The notes under the pieces are model-generated. The model was not told the origin of the DNA. It saw only the letters and a program-made list of their open reading frames with translations, and made no database searches. Positions 26,651-34,531 of a stretch of DNA of 64,000 nucleotides are shown piece after piece. The position numbers and the translations under genes are program-made. Every line of letters starts with the position of its first letter. Position 1 is the first letter of the stretch. The stretch spans positions 8,742,001 through 8,806,000 of the forward strand of contig NC_013929.1 of the NCBI RefSeq assembly GCF_000091305.1. Reading direction: 5' to 3'. The stretch comes from Streptomyces scabiei 87.22. Lineage in GTDB: Bacteria > Actinomycetota > Actinomycetes > Streptomycetales > Streptomycetaceae.

Positions 26651-27004
26651 ATGACGCTTCTGAAGACCATCGACACCCACCCCTCCTTCGCGCCGCACCG
26701 GTCCGGCCCGCTTCCGGAACGTCTGGTCTCCGGCGACCCCGCCTTCATGACCTGGCCCCAGGACATCGCCCGCGGGGAGATGATCCATACGGGAGTCTGG
26801 GAGGCGACGCCCGGCGAGACGCGCTCGGTCAAGGGCGAGACCTTCGAGTTCTGCCACATCCTCGCCGGACTGGTCGAACTCACGCCGGAAGGCGGCGAAC
26901 CGGTGCTCTACGGGGCGGGGGACAGCTTCGTCATGAAGCCGGGCTTCGTCGGTGTCTGGAAGACCATCGAGACCGTGCGCAAGATCTACGTGATCGTGAA
27001 GTGA
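26651..27004 (+). CDS. Small cupin-domain protein
   Basis: A 117-residue single-domain cupin from ATG 26651 with AAGGAAG upstream; the same frame is open further upstream but overlaps gabD. It contains GVWEATPGETRSVKGETFEF, CHILAGLVELTPEGG and GDSFVMKPGFVGVWKTIETV, the pattern of the Cupin_3 (DUF861) family found in ureidoglycine aminohydrolase and EutQ-like proteins. Metal-ligand residues are sparse, with one His in the first motif, so it may bind rather than catalyse. It lies 101 bases after gabD and is probably the last gene of that operon. The 3' end is copied as short tandem repeats. Confidence 0.8.
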   Translation: MTLLKTIDTHPSFAPHRSGPLPERLVSGDPAFMTWPQDIARGEMIHTGVWEATPGETRSVKGETFEFCHILAGLVELTPEGGEPVLYGAGDSFVMKPGFVGVWKTIETVRKIYVIVK

Positions 27005-27068
27005 TGCCGGAGACCTACGTGTTCGTCACGTGATGCCGAAGATCGACGTGCTCGTCACGTGATGCCGA
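27001..27068 (+). repeat. 29-bp tandem repeat at the 3' end of the cupin gene
   Basis: Units at 27001-27029 and 27030-27058 start GTGATGCCG and end CGTCAC, with a partial third unit after. The last bases of the cupin gene (AAGATCTACGTGATCGTGAA) resemble the second half of the unit, so the array looks like serial duplication of the gene end including its stop codon. Confidence 0.6.
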
Positions 27069-27130
27069 CGCACGGCGCCCGCTTCCGCGTCGGCAGACGG
27101 CTGTCGGGCGGGGCGAGGAACACGAAAGGC

Positions 27131-27167
27131 GACCGCCTCCAGGACGCGCAGCGACCTGGAGGCGGTC
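27131..27167 (+). terminator. Terminator of the gabT operon
   Basis: Arms GACCGCCTCCAGG and CCTGGAGGCGGTC pair over 13 bases around an 11-base loop, followed by TTCGTTTCG. Confidence 0.85.
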
Positions 27168-27733
27168 TTCGTTTCGCCCCACCGGACGCGCGTTCGCCGT
27201 CGATCCGAGAGGTCGACGGCCGCCGATTCCCTCTCGGCAACCATGCGCCCGGTGGCATAAAAATCCAGCGGCGACCACGCCTTGCCAACGTGTGATCACA
27301 AGGGGAATGCTGAGAACGCAGCGGTTCTTGAAAGTTGTACGACCAATGCTCTTCGGGTGGGGAAGTGGCGGGCGGGATGCGAGCACGGGGCACGCGATGC
27401 CGGTCAGGTCGGCTGACGTCGGCCGGTGTCCACGCGTGACCGAGGTGGAGTCCCACTTAGCCGTGCGCATCCCGGTCCCTGGCATCGACAGCGAGGGATC
27501 CCGCACCGTTCGCCGCCGTCACGCCCGCCGTGCGGCAGTTGCCGTCCTGCGGCAAGCCCTCCCCGGCGCCAACACGCGCGTCACGCGACTCCGACGCGAC
27601 GACCCCGGACGACGCCGCGCGTCAGCGAACGGCGTGTCAGGAGGTCCGCCGGAACAAGGTGTGCCGTCCGCCGAGGCAGTGCGCCCACCCCTTCTCGACC
27701 GATACGGACTCTACCGATACGGAGGAATGAATC
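27168..27733. promoter_or_regulatory. Long intergenic region before the epimerase-like gene
   Basis: About 565 bases without a believable gene. A palindrome TGTGATCACA lies at 27291-27300. Two copies of ACCGATACGGA (27698-27708 and 27713-27723) lie just before and partly within the GGAGG ribosome-binding region of the next gene. These may be regulator sites; I see no clear promoter. Confidence 0.35.
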
Positions 27734-28657
27734 ATGCGTATTCTCGTCGCCGGGGCCACCGGAGTGATCGGGAAACCCCTGGTGGGAGCGCTGAGGGCGC
27801 GGGGCCACGAGGTGAGCGCGCTGGTGCGCCCCGAGTCGCGGGAGCAGGCTCCGGAGGCGGACGGCACCGTGTACGCCGACGCCCTCGACCGCGAGGCCCT
27901 GCTGTCGGCGGTGTCGGCCGTCCGCCCCGAGGTGGTGGTCCATCAGATGACGGCGCTGCGCCTGATGGGTGCGGACCCGGTGGCGGCCTTCGGCCTGACC
28001 GCACGGCTGCGTACCGAGGGCACCGCCAACCTGATGGAGGCGGCCCGGGAGGCCGGAGCGGGACGGCTGGTCGCGCAGTCCGTCGCCTTCGCGGCCGCCC
28101 CGGCGGAGGACCCGGTCCTCGACGAGGACGCGCCGCTGTACGTGGACGCACCCGATCCCGGCTGGGCCGCCACCGTACGGGCCGTCGCCGAGTTGGAGCG
28201 GCTGGTTCTGGACGGCGGGCCGCTCGCCGGCGCGGTACTGCGGTACGGCACGCTGTACGGCCCCGGCACCCTGTACGCCCGCGACGGCGGGGCGGCCCAG
28301 GCGGTGCGGGCCGGACAGTTCCCGCTGGCCGGGGACGGCGCCGGGATCACGTCGTTCCTGCACGTGGAGGACGCCGTGGGGGCCACGGTGGCCGCCGTCG
28401 AGTCGGAGGCCACCGGGGTGTTCCACGTGACGGACGACGACCCGGCCCCGGCCGCGCAGTGGCTGCCGCACTACGCCCGGGCGCTGGACGGCCCGGCCCC
28501 TCGCACGGTCCCGGCGGACCTCGCGCCCCGGCTGCTCGGCTGGTACCCGGCCCATCAACTCACCGCCGCCCACGGCGCGGCCAACGACCGGGCCCGTACG
28601 GCTCTGGGCTGGAAGCCGCTGCGGCCGAGCTGGCGCGAGGGACTGGGCCAGGAGTGA
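27734..28657 (+). CDS. NAD(P)-dependent epimerase/dehydratase family protein
   Basis: A 307-residue extended short-chain dehydrogenase with the nucleotide-binding motif GATGVIGKPL at residues 7-16 and a C-terminal substrate domain (RYGTLYGPGTLYARDGG, FLHVEDAVGAT, RTALGWKP). The usual YxxxK catalytic pair is not obvious: the position after QSVAFAAAP reads YVDAPDPGW, so it is atypical and may be a reductase-like or regulatory member. GGAGGAAT is the ribosome-binding site. It stands 57 bases before an acyl-CoA ligase gene and may share its transcript. Function within the superfamily is unassigned. Confidence 0.8.
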   Translation: MRILVAGATGVIGKPLVGALRARGHEVSALVRPESREQAPEADGTVYADALDREALLSAVSAVRPEVVVHQMTALRLMGADPVAAFGLTARLRTEGTANLMEAAREAGAGRLVAQSVAFAAAPAEDPVLDEDAPLYVDAPDPGWAATVRAVAELERLVLDGGPLAGAVLRYGTLYGPGTLYARDGGAAQAVRAGQFPLAGDGAGITSFLHVEDAVGATVAAVESEATGVFHVTDDDPAPAAQWLPHYARALDGPAPRTVPADLAPRLLGWYPAHQLTAAHGAANDRARTALGWKPLRPSWREGLGQE

Positions 28658-28714
28658 CCGGCACGGTCCGGGCGGCACCCTCGAATGAAGCGATCACCTT
28701 ATGAAAGTGGACCT

Positions 28715-30364
28715 GTGAACCCGATCACCACGTTACGCCCGTCCGCCGACACCGTGGAGCGGTACCGCAAGGACGGCCTCTGGCGCGCCGACACCCTCCT
28801 GGACGACCTGGCGCGGTGGAGTGCCGAGACCCCCGACGCCCCTGCCCTTCTCGTGCCGGAGACCGCCACGGAGAACCAGGGCCTCGTGGAGATGAGCTAC
28901 GCCCGGTACGCCGAGTACGTGGACCGCTTCGCCGGCGCGTTGCACGCGCTGGGGGTGCGCAGCGGTCAGGTCGTCGCGATGCAGGTGCCGAACGTCTGGC
29001 AGGTGGGACCGCTGCTCCTGGCCTGTGCACGGCTCGGGGCCGTCGCCGCGCCCATCATGTGCGCCTTCCGCCCCCGTGAGCTGGAGCGGATGCTGCGCCG
29101 GCTGGACGCCGTGGTCTGCGTGACCGTCGACCGCTGGGACGACTTCGAGCACGCCGCGGCGCTGGCCGAGATGGCACCCCGGCTGCCCGCACTGCGCCAC
29201 CGCGTGGTGCTCGGCGAGCGGACCGCCGACGCGGACGACGGCGAACTCGACTTCCGCGCGTACTTCGAGCACACGGAGCACGCCACCCTGCCGGATCCGT
29301 CGGTGGTGGACCCGGACCGGGTCTCCCTGGTGCTGTTCACCTCCGGTACCTCGGGTGAGCCGAAGGCCGTGCTGCACACCCTCAACACCTTGTACGCCTG
29401 GTACGCCCCCGTCGCGGCCGCCGACGGCATCGGCCCGCACAGCCGCGTCTACTCACCGAACGCGGCGACGCACATCGTCGGCCTCACCATGGGGATCTTC
29501 ATGCCGCTGCACCGCGGAGGGTGCGCGGTCATGACCGGCCGCTGGGCGCCGGACGCCGTCGTGCCCTTCCTGGAGCGGGCCCGGGTCACGTGGATGGTCA
29601 TCGTCCCGGTCCATCTGTCCGCGCTGATCGACGCGATGGAACGCACCTCGCGGCGACTGGACACCGTGCGCATCATCCGTGCGGGAGGCACCACGGTCCC
29701 GCAGCCGCTGTTCAGGCGCGTGACGGAGACCTTCGGAATCCCCCTGGACGTCGGCTGGGGCATGACGGAGGGCGCCAACACCTTCACCCGCGCCGGAGAC
29801 CCCCCGGAGCTGGCCGGACGCACGGTCGGGCGGTGCGCGCCCGGCCACGAGATCGACCTGCGGGCCGACCACCCGATCGGAGACGACCGGCCCGGGCGTC
29901 TCTTCGTGCGCAGCCCTTCGCTGTGCCTGGCCACCTGGGGCCGGGACGACGGCCGTCTGACCGTGCTGGCCGAACATGACGACGGCTGGTACGACACCGG
30001 CGACCTCGCGGCGCCGGACGGCCACGGCGGCATCCGGCTCCACGGCCGTGCCGAGGACCGGATCGGCGTCATCATGATCCCGGTCGGTGACGTGGAGTCG
30101 ACACTGCTGGACCATCCCGACGTACGGGATGTCGCCCTGGTCGGCTACCCGGACGGCCACGGCGGCGAGCTCGCCTGCGCGGTCGTCGTCCCGGGGGAGC
30201 GGACGCCCACCCTCGAAGGGCTGCGCGACTGGCTCGGCGGGCTCGGGATGAGCGAATGGTGCCTGCCCTCCCACCTGGAACTCCTGCCCCAACTGCCGCG
30301 CAACGAGACCGGAAAGGTGCGGAAGAACCTGCTCCGGGAACGGCTCCGGCTCCGCTCCGACTGA
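28715..30364 (+). CDS. AMP-dependent acyl-CoA synthetase/ligase
   Basis: About 549 residues from GTG 28715; an in-frame ATG at 28685 would add 10 residues but has no visible ribosome-binding site. Adenylating-enzyme motifs are all present: P-loop LFTSGTSGEPKAVLHT, GWGMTEGANTF, the ribose-binding YDTGDLA, hinge GRAEDRI and catalytic Lys in NETGKVRKNLLRE near the C-terminus. It activates a carboxylic acid with ATP and forms the CoA ester. Overall resemblance is to cyclohexanecarboxylate or medium-chain CoA ligases (AliA-like). Substrate not determined. Probably co-transcribed with the epimerase-like gene. Confidence 0.87.
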   Translation: MNPITTLRPSADTVERYRKDGLWRADTLLDDLARWSAETPDAPALLVPETATENQGLVEMSYARYAEYVDRFAGALHALGVRSGQVVAMQVPNVWQVGPLLLACARLGAVAAPIMCAFRPRELERMLRRLDAVVCVTVDRWDDFEHAAALAEMAPRLPALRHRVVLGERTADADDGELDFRAYFEHTEHATLPDPSVVDPDRVSLVLFTSGTSGEPKAVLHTLNTLYAWYAPVAAADGIGPHSRVYSPNAATHIVGLTMGIFMPLHRGGCAVMTGRWAPDAVVPFLERARVTWMVIVPVHLSALIDAMERTSRRLDTVRIIRAGGTTVPQPLFRRVTETFGIPLDVGWGMTEGANTFTRAGDPPELAGRTVGRCAPGHEIDLRADHPIGDDRPGRLFVRSPSLCLATWGRDDGRLTVLAEHDDGWYDTGDLAAPDGHGGIRLHGRAEDRIGVIMIPVGDVESTLLDHPDVRDVALVGYPDGHGGELACAVVVPGERTPTLEGLRDWLGGLGMSEWCLPSHLELLPQLPRNETGKVRKNLLRERLRLRSD

Positions 30365-30376
30365 CCGGGAGAGGTC

Positions 30377-30410
30377 CGGGTCGCCCGGGAGAACATCCCC
30401 GGGCGACCCG
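30377..30410. terminator. Hairpin between convergent ligase and methyltransferase genes
   Basis: Thirteen-base arms CGGGTCGCCCGGG and CCCGGGCGACCCG with an 8-base loop, 12 bases after the ligase stop. Confidence 0.8.
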
Positions 30411-30471
30411 CTCGCATCGGATCACTGCGTGACCGGGGGCCGCAGGCTGCGGGAGCGGTACCGCCGGAGGG

Positions 30472-31284
30472 CTAGGACGCCCGGCGGGCCGTGGTGACGA
30501 AGAAGGTCGCCGTCGCGGTGAAGGCGTTCCGGCGCGAGAGATCGCTCAGGTCGTCCTTCCATCGCGCAGCCTCCTCCTCGCTGACGACGCCTTGGGTGAG
30601 CGCTGCCGTGAGGGCCGGTTCCAGGACCACGCCGAACGCGGAGGCGTGGTCGTTCAGCGCCGCCATGATGGGGACGACCTCGATGCCGGTGAAGCCCGCG
30701 TCGGCGAGATGGGAGGCGCTGCGGGTGCCGGAGTGGGGGTTCGGGACGGCCGAACAGAAGGCGTGCTTGACCGCCTCGGTCGTGCCGGGAATCCGTGAAC
30801 TCACCACCATCGACCCGAGATCGGGGTCCGCGAGCACGAGGGTCCCGCCCGGCTCGAGCACCCTGCGGGCCTCGGACAGTGCCTCGGCTGGATCGCCGAA
30901 GTGGAGGAAGGTCCGCTCGGACCGGTACCACGACAGTTCACCGTCCTCGAACGGCAGCTCGAAGGCGCTGCCCTGGACGAAGCGGCAGTCCGGGAACCTG
31001 GCCAGAGCGGCGTCGACCATGGCCTGGCTGCTGTCGACGCCGACCGCGTCCTTTCCGAGCCCTACGAGATCCGCCACGGCGCGGCCCGCGCCGCACCCGA
31101 CATCGGTTCCCCTGCCCCCGGCGGCCTCCAGGGCGCGGTAGGTGGTCTCCCGCACCGCGCGACCGCTCTCGCTCTCCTCCATCTTCCGCAGATAGGCGAT
31201 GAAGTCCTCGGGGACGCCGGAGGAGTCGACGTCGTGGAAGCGTGCGGCAAGGCTCTCGGCCGTGCGTGGTCCGGTGGTGTCCAC
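30472..31284 (-). CDS. Class I SAM-dependent methyltransferase
   Basis: The GTG at 31284 (AGGAG about 10 bases upstream) gives 270 residues; the frame also extends to a TTG at 31347. The Rossmann methyltransferase core shows motif I TDVGCGAGRAVADL, motif II GVDSSQAMVD, QGSAFELPFEDGELSWYRSE and the post-motif ARRVLEPGGTLVLADPD. The first 50 residues are helical. It belongs to the UbiE/Methyltransf_11 group of small-molecule methyltransferases. The acceptor is unknown and there is no biosynthetic partner beside it. Confidence 0.85.
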   Translation of the reverse strand: MDTTGPRTAESLAARFHDVDSSGVPEDFIAYLRKMEESESGRAVRETTYRALEAAGGRGTDVGCGAGRAVADLVGLGKDAVGVDSSQAMVDAALARFPDCRFVQGSAFELPFEDGELSWYRSERTFLHFGDPAEALSEARRVLEPGGTLVLADPDLGSMVVSSRIPGTTEAVKHAFCSAVPNPHSGTRSASHLADAGFTGIEVVPIMAALNDHASAFGVVLEPALTAALTQGVVSEEEAARWKDDLSDLSRRNAFTATATFFVTTARRAS

Positions 31285-31664
31285 GTGCTGCTGTCTCCTG
31301 TCAGGGGGTGCCTGGAGTGCGTGCGAGTGGCGCTTGTTGAAAGTCAAAGCAGCGTATCAGTAGGGGAGTTGGGGGACCTGAGTGTCAAATTGGTCCGGAG
31401 GGAGGTGTGGACACCTCGGGCCGACGTCTCCTAGCCTTGCTGACAACCCATCAGGATCGTCGGTGTGACCCGACAGCGCGGTAGCCATCGACTCCTGGTG
31501 TTTCCGAGCGGTTGCCCCCGCTCGGCGCAGTGGCCCGCCGAAGCACCCCTGGCGGGCCGAAGCGGCGACGTTCCGCCAAGCATCGGCATTCCGCTACGGC
31601 ATCGGCGCGGCAGCGCGCGCCCCAGGCCTGGCAGTCATCTGTTCAGGAAGGGGACGGCATTGTC
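31285..31664. promoter_or_regulatory. Divergent promoter region (methyltransferase / GSDH-PKD protein)
   Basis: A 380-base gap. A perfect inverted repeat GAGGTGT-GG-ACACCTC lies at 31402-31417 and a hairpin (GGCCCGCC / GGCGGGCC) at 31532-31558. The first is a candidate operator for the sugar-oxidation genes to the right; the second could be a leader hairpin. Confidence 0.45.
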
Positions 31665-34502
31665 ATGTCCATGAATATCAGGAGAGTCGCGGCCACACGC
31701 TGGCCCGCCATCGCTTCGGCTCTGCTCCTGGTCGCGGCCGCTCTCACCGCCAACCTGTCCGGCGCGACGCCGGCCTCGGCGCACCCGATCAACGCCGCCG
31801 ACTTCCAGCAGGTCCAACTGGCCCGCGGGGTGCCGGAGGTCGGCGAGCCGATGTCGTTGGCCGTACTCGCCGACCGGTCGGTGCTGCACACCGCCCGCAA
31901 CGGAACCGTGCGCCGCACCGACGCCAACGGCACCACCACGGTCATCGGCACCGTCCCCGTCTACACGCACGACGAGGACGGCCTCCAGGGCATCGGCATC
32001 GACCCGGGGTTCGCCACCAACCGGCACATCTACCTCTACTACGCCCCGCCGCTGTCCACGCCGGGCGGCGACGCACCGACCACCGGCGGCAACTGGTCGG
32101 CGTGGCAGGGTGTCAACCGGCTCTCCCGGTTCACGCTCAACGGCGACTTCACGATCAACCAGTCCAGCAAGGTGGACATTCTCGACGTGTCGGCGGACCG
32201 GGGCATCTGCTGCCACGCCGGCGGCGACATCGACTTCGACGCGGCAGGCAACCTGTACCTGTCCACCGGCGACGACACCAACCCGTTCGAGTCCGCCGGA
32301 TACTCCCCCCTCGACGAACGGACCAACCGCAACCCGGCGTTCGACGCGCAACGCACCGCCGCCAACACCAACGACCTGCGCGGCAAGATCCTGCGGATCA
32401 AGGTGAACGCCAACGGGTCGTACTCGATCCCGGAAGGCAACCTGTTCCCGCCCGGGACGGCGAAGACCCGGCCGGAGATCTACGCGATGGGTCTGCGCAA
32501 CCCGTTCCGGATGAGCGTGGACAAGGCCACCGGCGTCGTCTACGTCGGCGACTACGGCCCCGACGCCGGCTCCACCTCCGCGCGCGGGCCGCAGGGCCAG
32601 GTCGAGTTCAACCGCGTCACGGGCCCCGGTTTCTACGGCTGGCCGTACTGCAACGGCACGAACACGAACGCCGAGACCTTCGCCGAGTGGGACTTCGCCA
32701 CCAACACGGCGGGCGCGAAGTACAACTGCTCGGGCGGGGCGACGAACAACTCGTTCCGTAACACCGGCCTGAGCACGCTGCCCCCCGCCAAGGCCGCCTG
32801 GATCCGCTACGGCGGCGACGCCGGCAGCCCGCCGGCGTTCGGCGGCGGCTCGGAGTCGCCCATGGCGGGCCCGGTGTACCGGTACGACCCCGACCTCGGC
32901 TCGCCCACGAAGTTCCCGCAGTCGTTCGACGGGCAGTTCTTCGCCACGGAGTTCGGCCGCGGCTGGATCAAGCCGATCCACCTCAACGCCGACGGCTCCC
33001 CGGGGACCATCGACAGCTTCCCCTGGACCGGCAAGCAGGTGATCGACTCGGCGTTCGGCCCGGACGGCTCCTACTACGTGCTGGACTACGGCGCCGGGCT
33101 GTACCAGGGCGACCAGTACTCCGCCCTGTACCGCTTCGACTACGTCGGCGGCGGCAACCGGGCGCCCACGGCGGTGGCCGGCGCCAACCGGACGTCCGGC
33201 GCGGCGCCGCTGACGGTGGCCTTCTCCTCGGCCGGCTCGTCCGACCCCGACGGTGGAGCACTGACCTATTCATGGAGCTTCGGTGACGGCACCGGTTCCA
33301 CCGCCGCCAACCCGACGAAGACGTACGACACGAACGGGAACTACACGGCCACGCTGACCGTGCGTGATCCGCAGGGTGCCACCGGCACCGCCGACGTGCG
33401 GATCACCGTCGGCAACACCGCGCCGACCGTGACCGTCGACAGACCCGCCGCGGGGGAGATCTTCGCCTTCGGCGACACCGTGCCGTTCGCCGTCACCGTG
33501 ACGGATCCGGAGGACGGCACCGTCGACTGCGCCAAGGTGAAGATGACGTACATCGTCGGTCACGACAGCCACGGCCACCCGGTCACCTCGAAGACCGGGT
33601 GCTCGGGCACGATCACCATCCCGGTCGACGGTGAGCACGACGACGCGGCGAACATCTTCGGGGTCTTCGACGCCGAATACACCGACAACGCCGGGCTCAC
33701 CACGCACACCCAGCACATCCTGCAGCCCAAGCACCGGCAGGCCGAACACCACAAGACGTCGTCCGGCATCGGCATCCTGGACAAGTCGACCGCCGAGGGC
33801 GGCAAGTCCGTCGGTGACATCGAGAACGGCGACTGGATCGCGTTCGAGCCGTACAGGCTGAGCAACGCCACGTCGTTCAGTGCCCGGGTGTCGTCTGCCG
33901 GCGCGGGTGGCACGCTGCAGGTACGGGCCGGCTCGCCGACCGGCACCGTCCTCGGCACCGCCACCGTCCCGGTCACCGGCTCGTGGACGAACTTCACCAC
34001 GGTCAACGGCTCGGTCTCCGGGGCACCGGCCGGCACCACCACGCTCTATCTGACCTTCGCCGGCGGCTCCGGATACCTCTTCGACGTCGACGCGTTCACC
34101 TTCGACACCGGGGGAGGCCCGTCCGCGGGTCCGATCGTGGGGGTCGCGGGCAAGTGCCTGGATGTCCGTGACGGCAGCTCCGCGGACGGGGCGGCCGTGC
34201 AGATCTCGTCGTGTACGGGTGCGGCGAGGCAGCAGTGGACGGTGGCGTCGGGCTCGACGGTCAAGGCGCTGGGCAAGTGCCTGGACGTCAGCGGCAACAG
34301 CACGGCGGACGGGGCGAAGGTCCAGTTGTGGTCCTGCAACGGCGGTGCCAACCAGAACTGGCAGGCGTCCTCGGACGGGTCGCTGCGGAACCCGCGGTCG
34401 GGCAAGTGCCTGGACGTCAATGGCGCCAACTCCTCGGACGGCACCCTCGTGAACCTGTGGACCTGCCACGGCGGCGCCAACCAGAAATGGACCCTGCCCT
34501 GA
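31665..34502 (+). CDS. Secreted glucose/sorbosone dehydrogenase-like protein with PKD, CBM6 and CBM13
   Basis: A 945-residue exported protein from ATG 31665 (AGGAAGGGG upstream) with a Sec signal ending near ATPASAHP. Residues about 45-495 are a GSDH six-blade propeller: VYTHDEDGLQGIGIDPGF, the catalytic-type His in CCHAGGDIDFD, NLYLSTGDDTNPF, TRPEIYAMGLRNPFRMSVD. A PKD domain (about 498-585, SWSFGDGTGS), an Ig-like segment, a CBM6 (about 690-815, HRQAEHHKTSSGIGI to LFDVDAFTF) and a CBM13 trefoil (about 822-945) follow. The soluble dehydrogenase family uses PQQ to oxidise aldose or related sugars outside the cell. The next gene (ThuA-DUF1080) starts 29 bases later, so they form an operon. Confidence 0.88.
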   Translation: MSMNIRRVAATRWPAIASALLLVAAALTANLSGATPASAHPINAADFQQVQLARGVPEVGEPMSLAVLADRSVLHTARNGTVRRTDANGTTTVIGTVPVYTHDEDGLQGIGIDPGFATNRHIYLYYAPPLSTPGGDAPTTGGNWSAWQGVNRLSRFTLNGDFTINQSSKVDILDVSADRGICCHAGGDIDFDAAGNLYLSTGDDTNPFESAGYSPLDERTNRNPAFDAQRTAANTNDLRGKILRIKVNANGSYSIPEGNLFPPGTAKTRPEIYAMGLRNPFRMSVDKATGVVYVGDYGPDAGSTSARGPQGQVEFNRVTGPGFYGWPYCNGTNTNAETFAEWDFATNTAGAKYNCSGGATNNSFRNTGLSTLPPAKAAWIRYGGDAGSPPAFGGGSESPMAGPVYRYDPDLGSPTKFPQSFDGQFFATEFGRGWIKPIHLNADGSPGTIDSFPWTGKQVIDSAFGPDGSYYVLDYGAGLYQGDQYSALYRFDYVGGGNRAPTAVAGANRTSGAAPLTVAFSSAGSSDPDGGALTYSWSFGDGTGSTAANPTKTYDTNGNYTATLTVRDPQGATGTADVRITVGNTAPTVTVDRPAAGEIFAFGDTVPFAVTVTDPEDGTVDCAKVKMTYIVGHDSHGHPVTSKTGCSGTITIPVDGEHDDAANIFGVFDAEYTDNAGLTTHTQHILQPKHRQAEHHKTSSGIGILDKSTAEGGKSVGDIENGDWIAFEPYRLSNATSFSARVSSAGAGGTLQVRAGSPTGTVLGTATVPVTGSWTNFTTVNGSVSGAPAGTTTLYLTFAGGSGYLFDVDAFTFDTGGGPSAGPIVGVAGKCLDVRDGSSADGAAVQISSCTGAARQQWTVASGSTVKALGKCLDVSGNSTADGAKVQLWSCNGGANQNWQASSDGSLRNPRSGKCLDVNGANSSDGTLVNLWTCHGGANQKWTLP
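34126..34501 (+). repeat. CBM13-coding direct repeat, copy 1
   Basis: About 376 bases encoding the C-terminal CBM13 of the GSDH protein. By eye the sequence is more than 90% identical to the 3' end of the following gene (35868-36243), including runs of synonymous positions. Confidence 0.8.
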
Positions 34503-34531
34503 TGCCGGTCACCAAGAAGGGAGTGACGCAC

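Noticed and set aside
27292..27720. Open frame before the epimerase-like gene
   Set aside because: It continues through that gene in another frame, and its first part has no coding character or homology I recognise.
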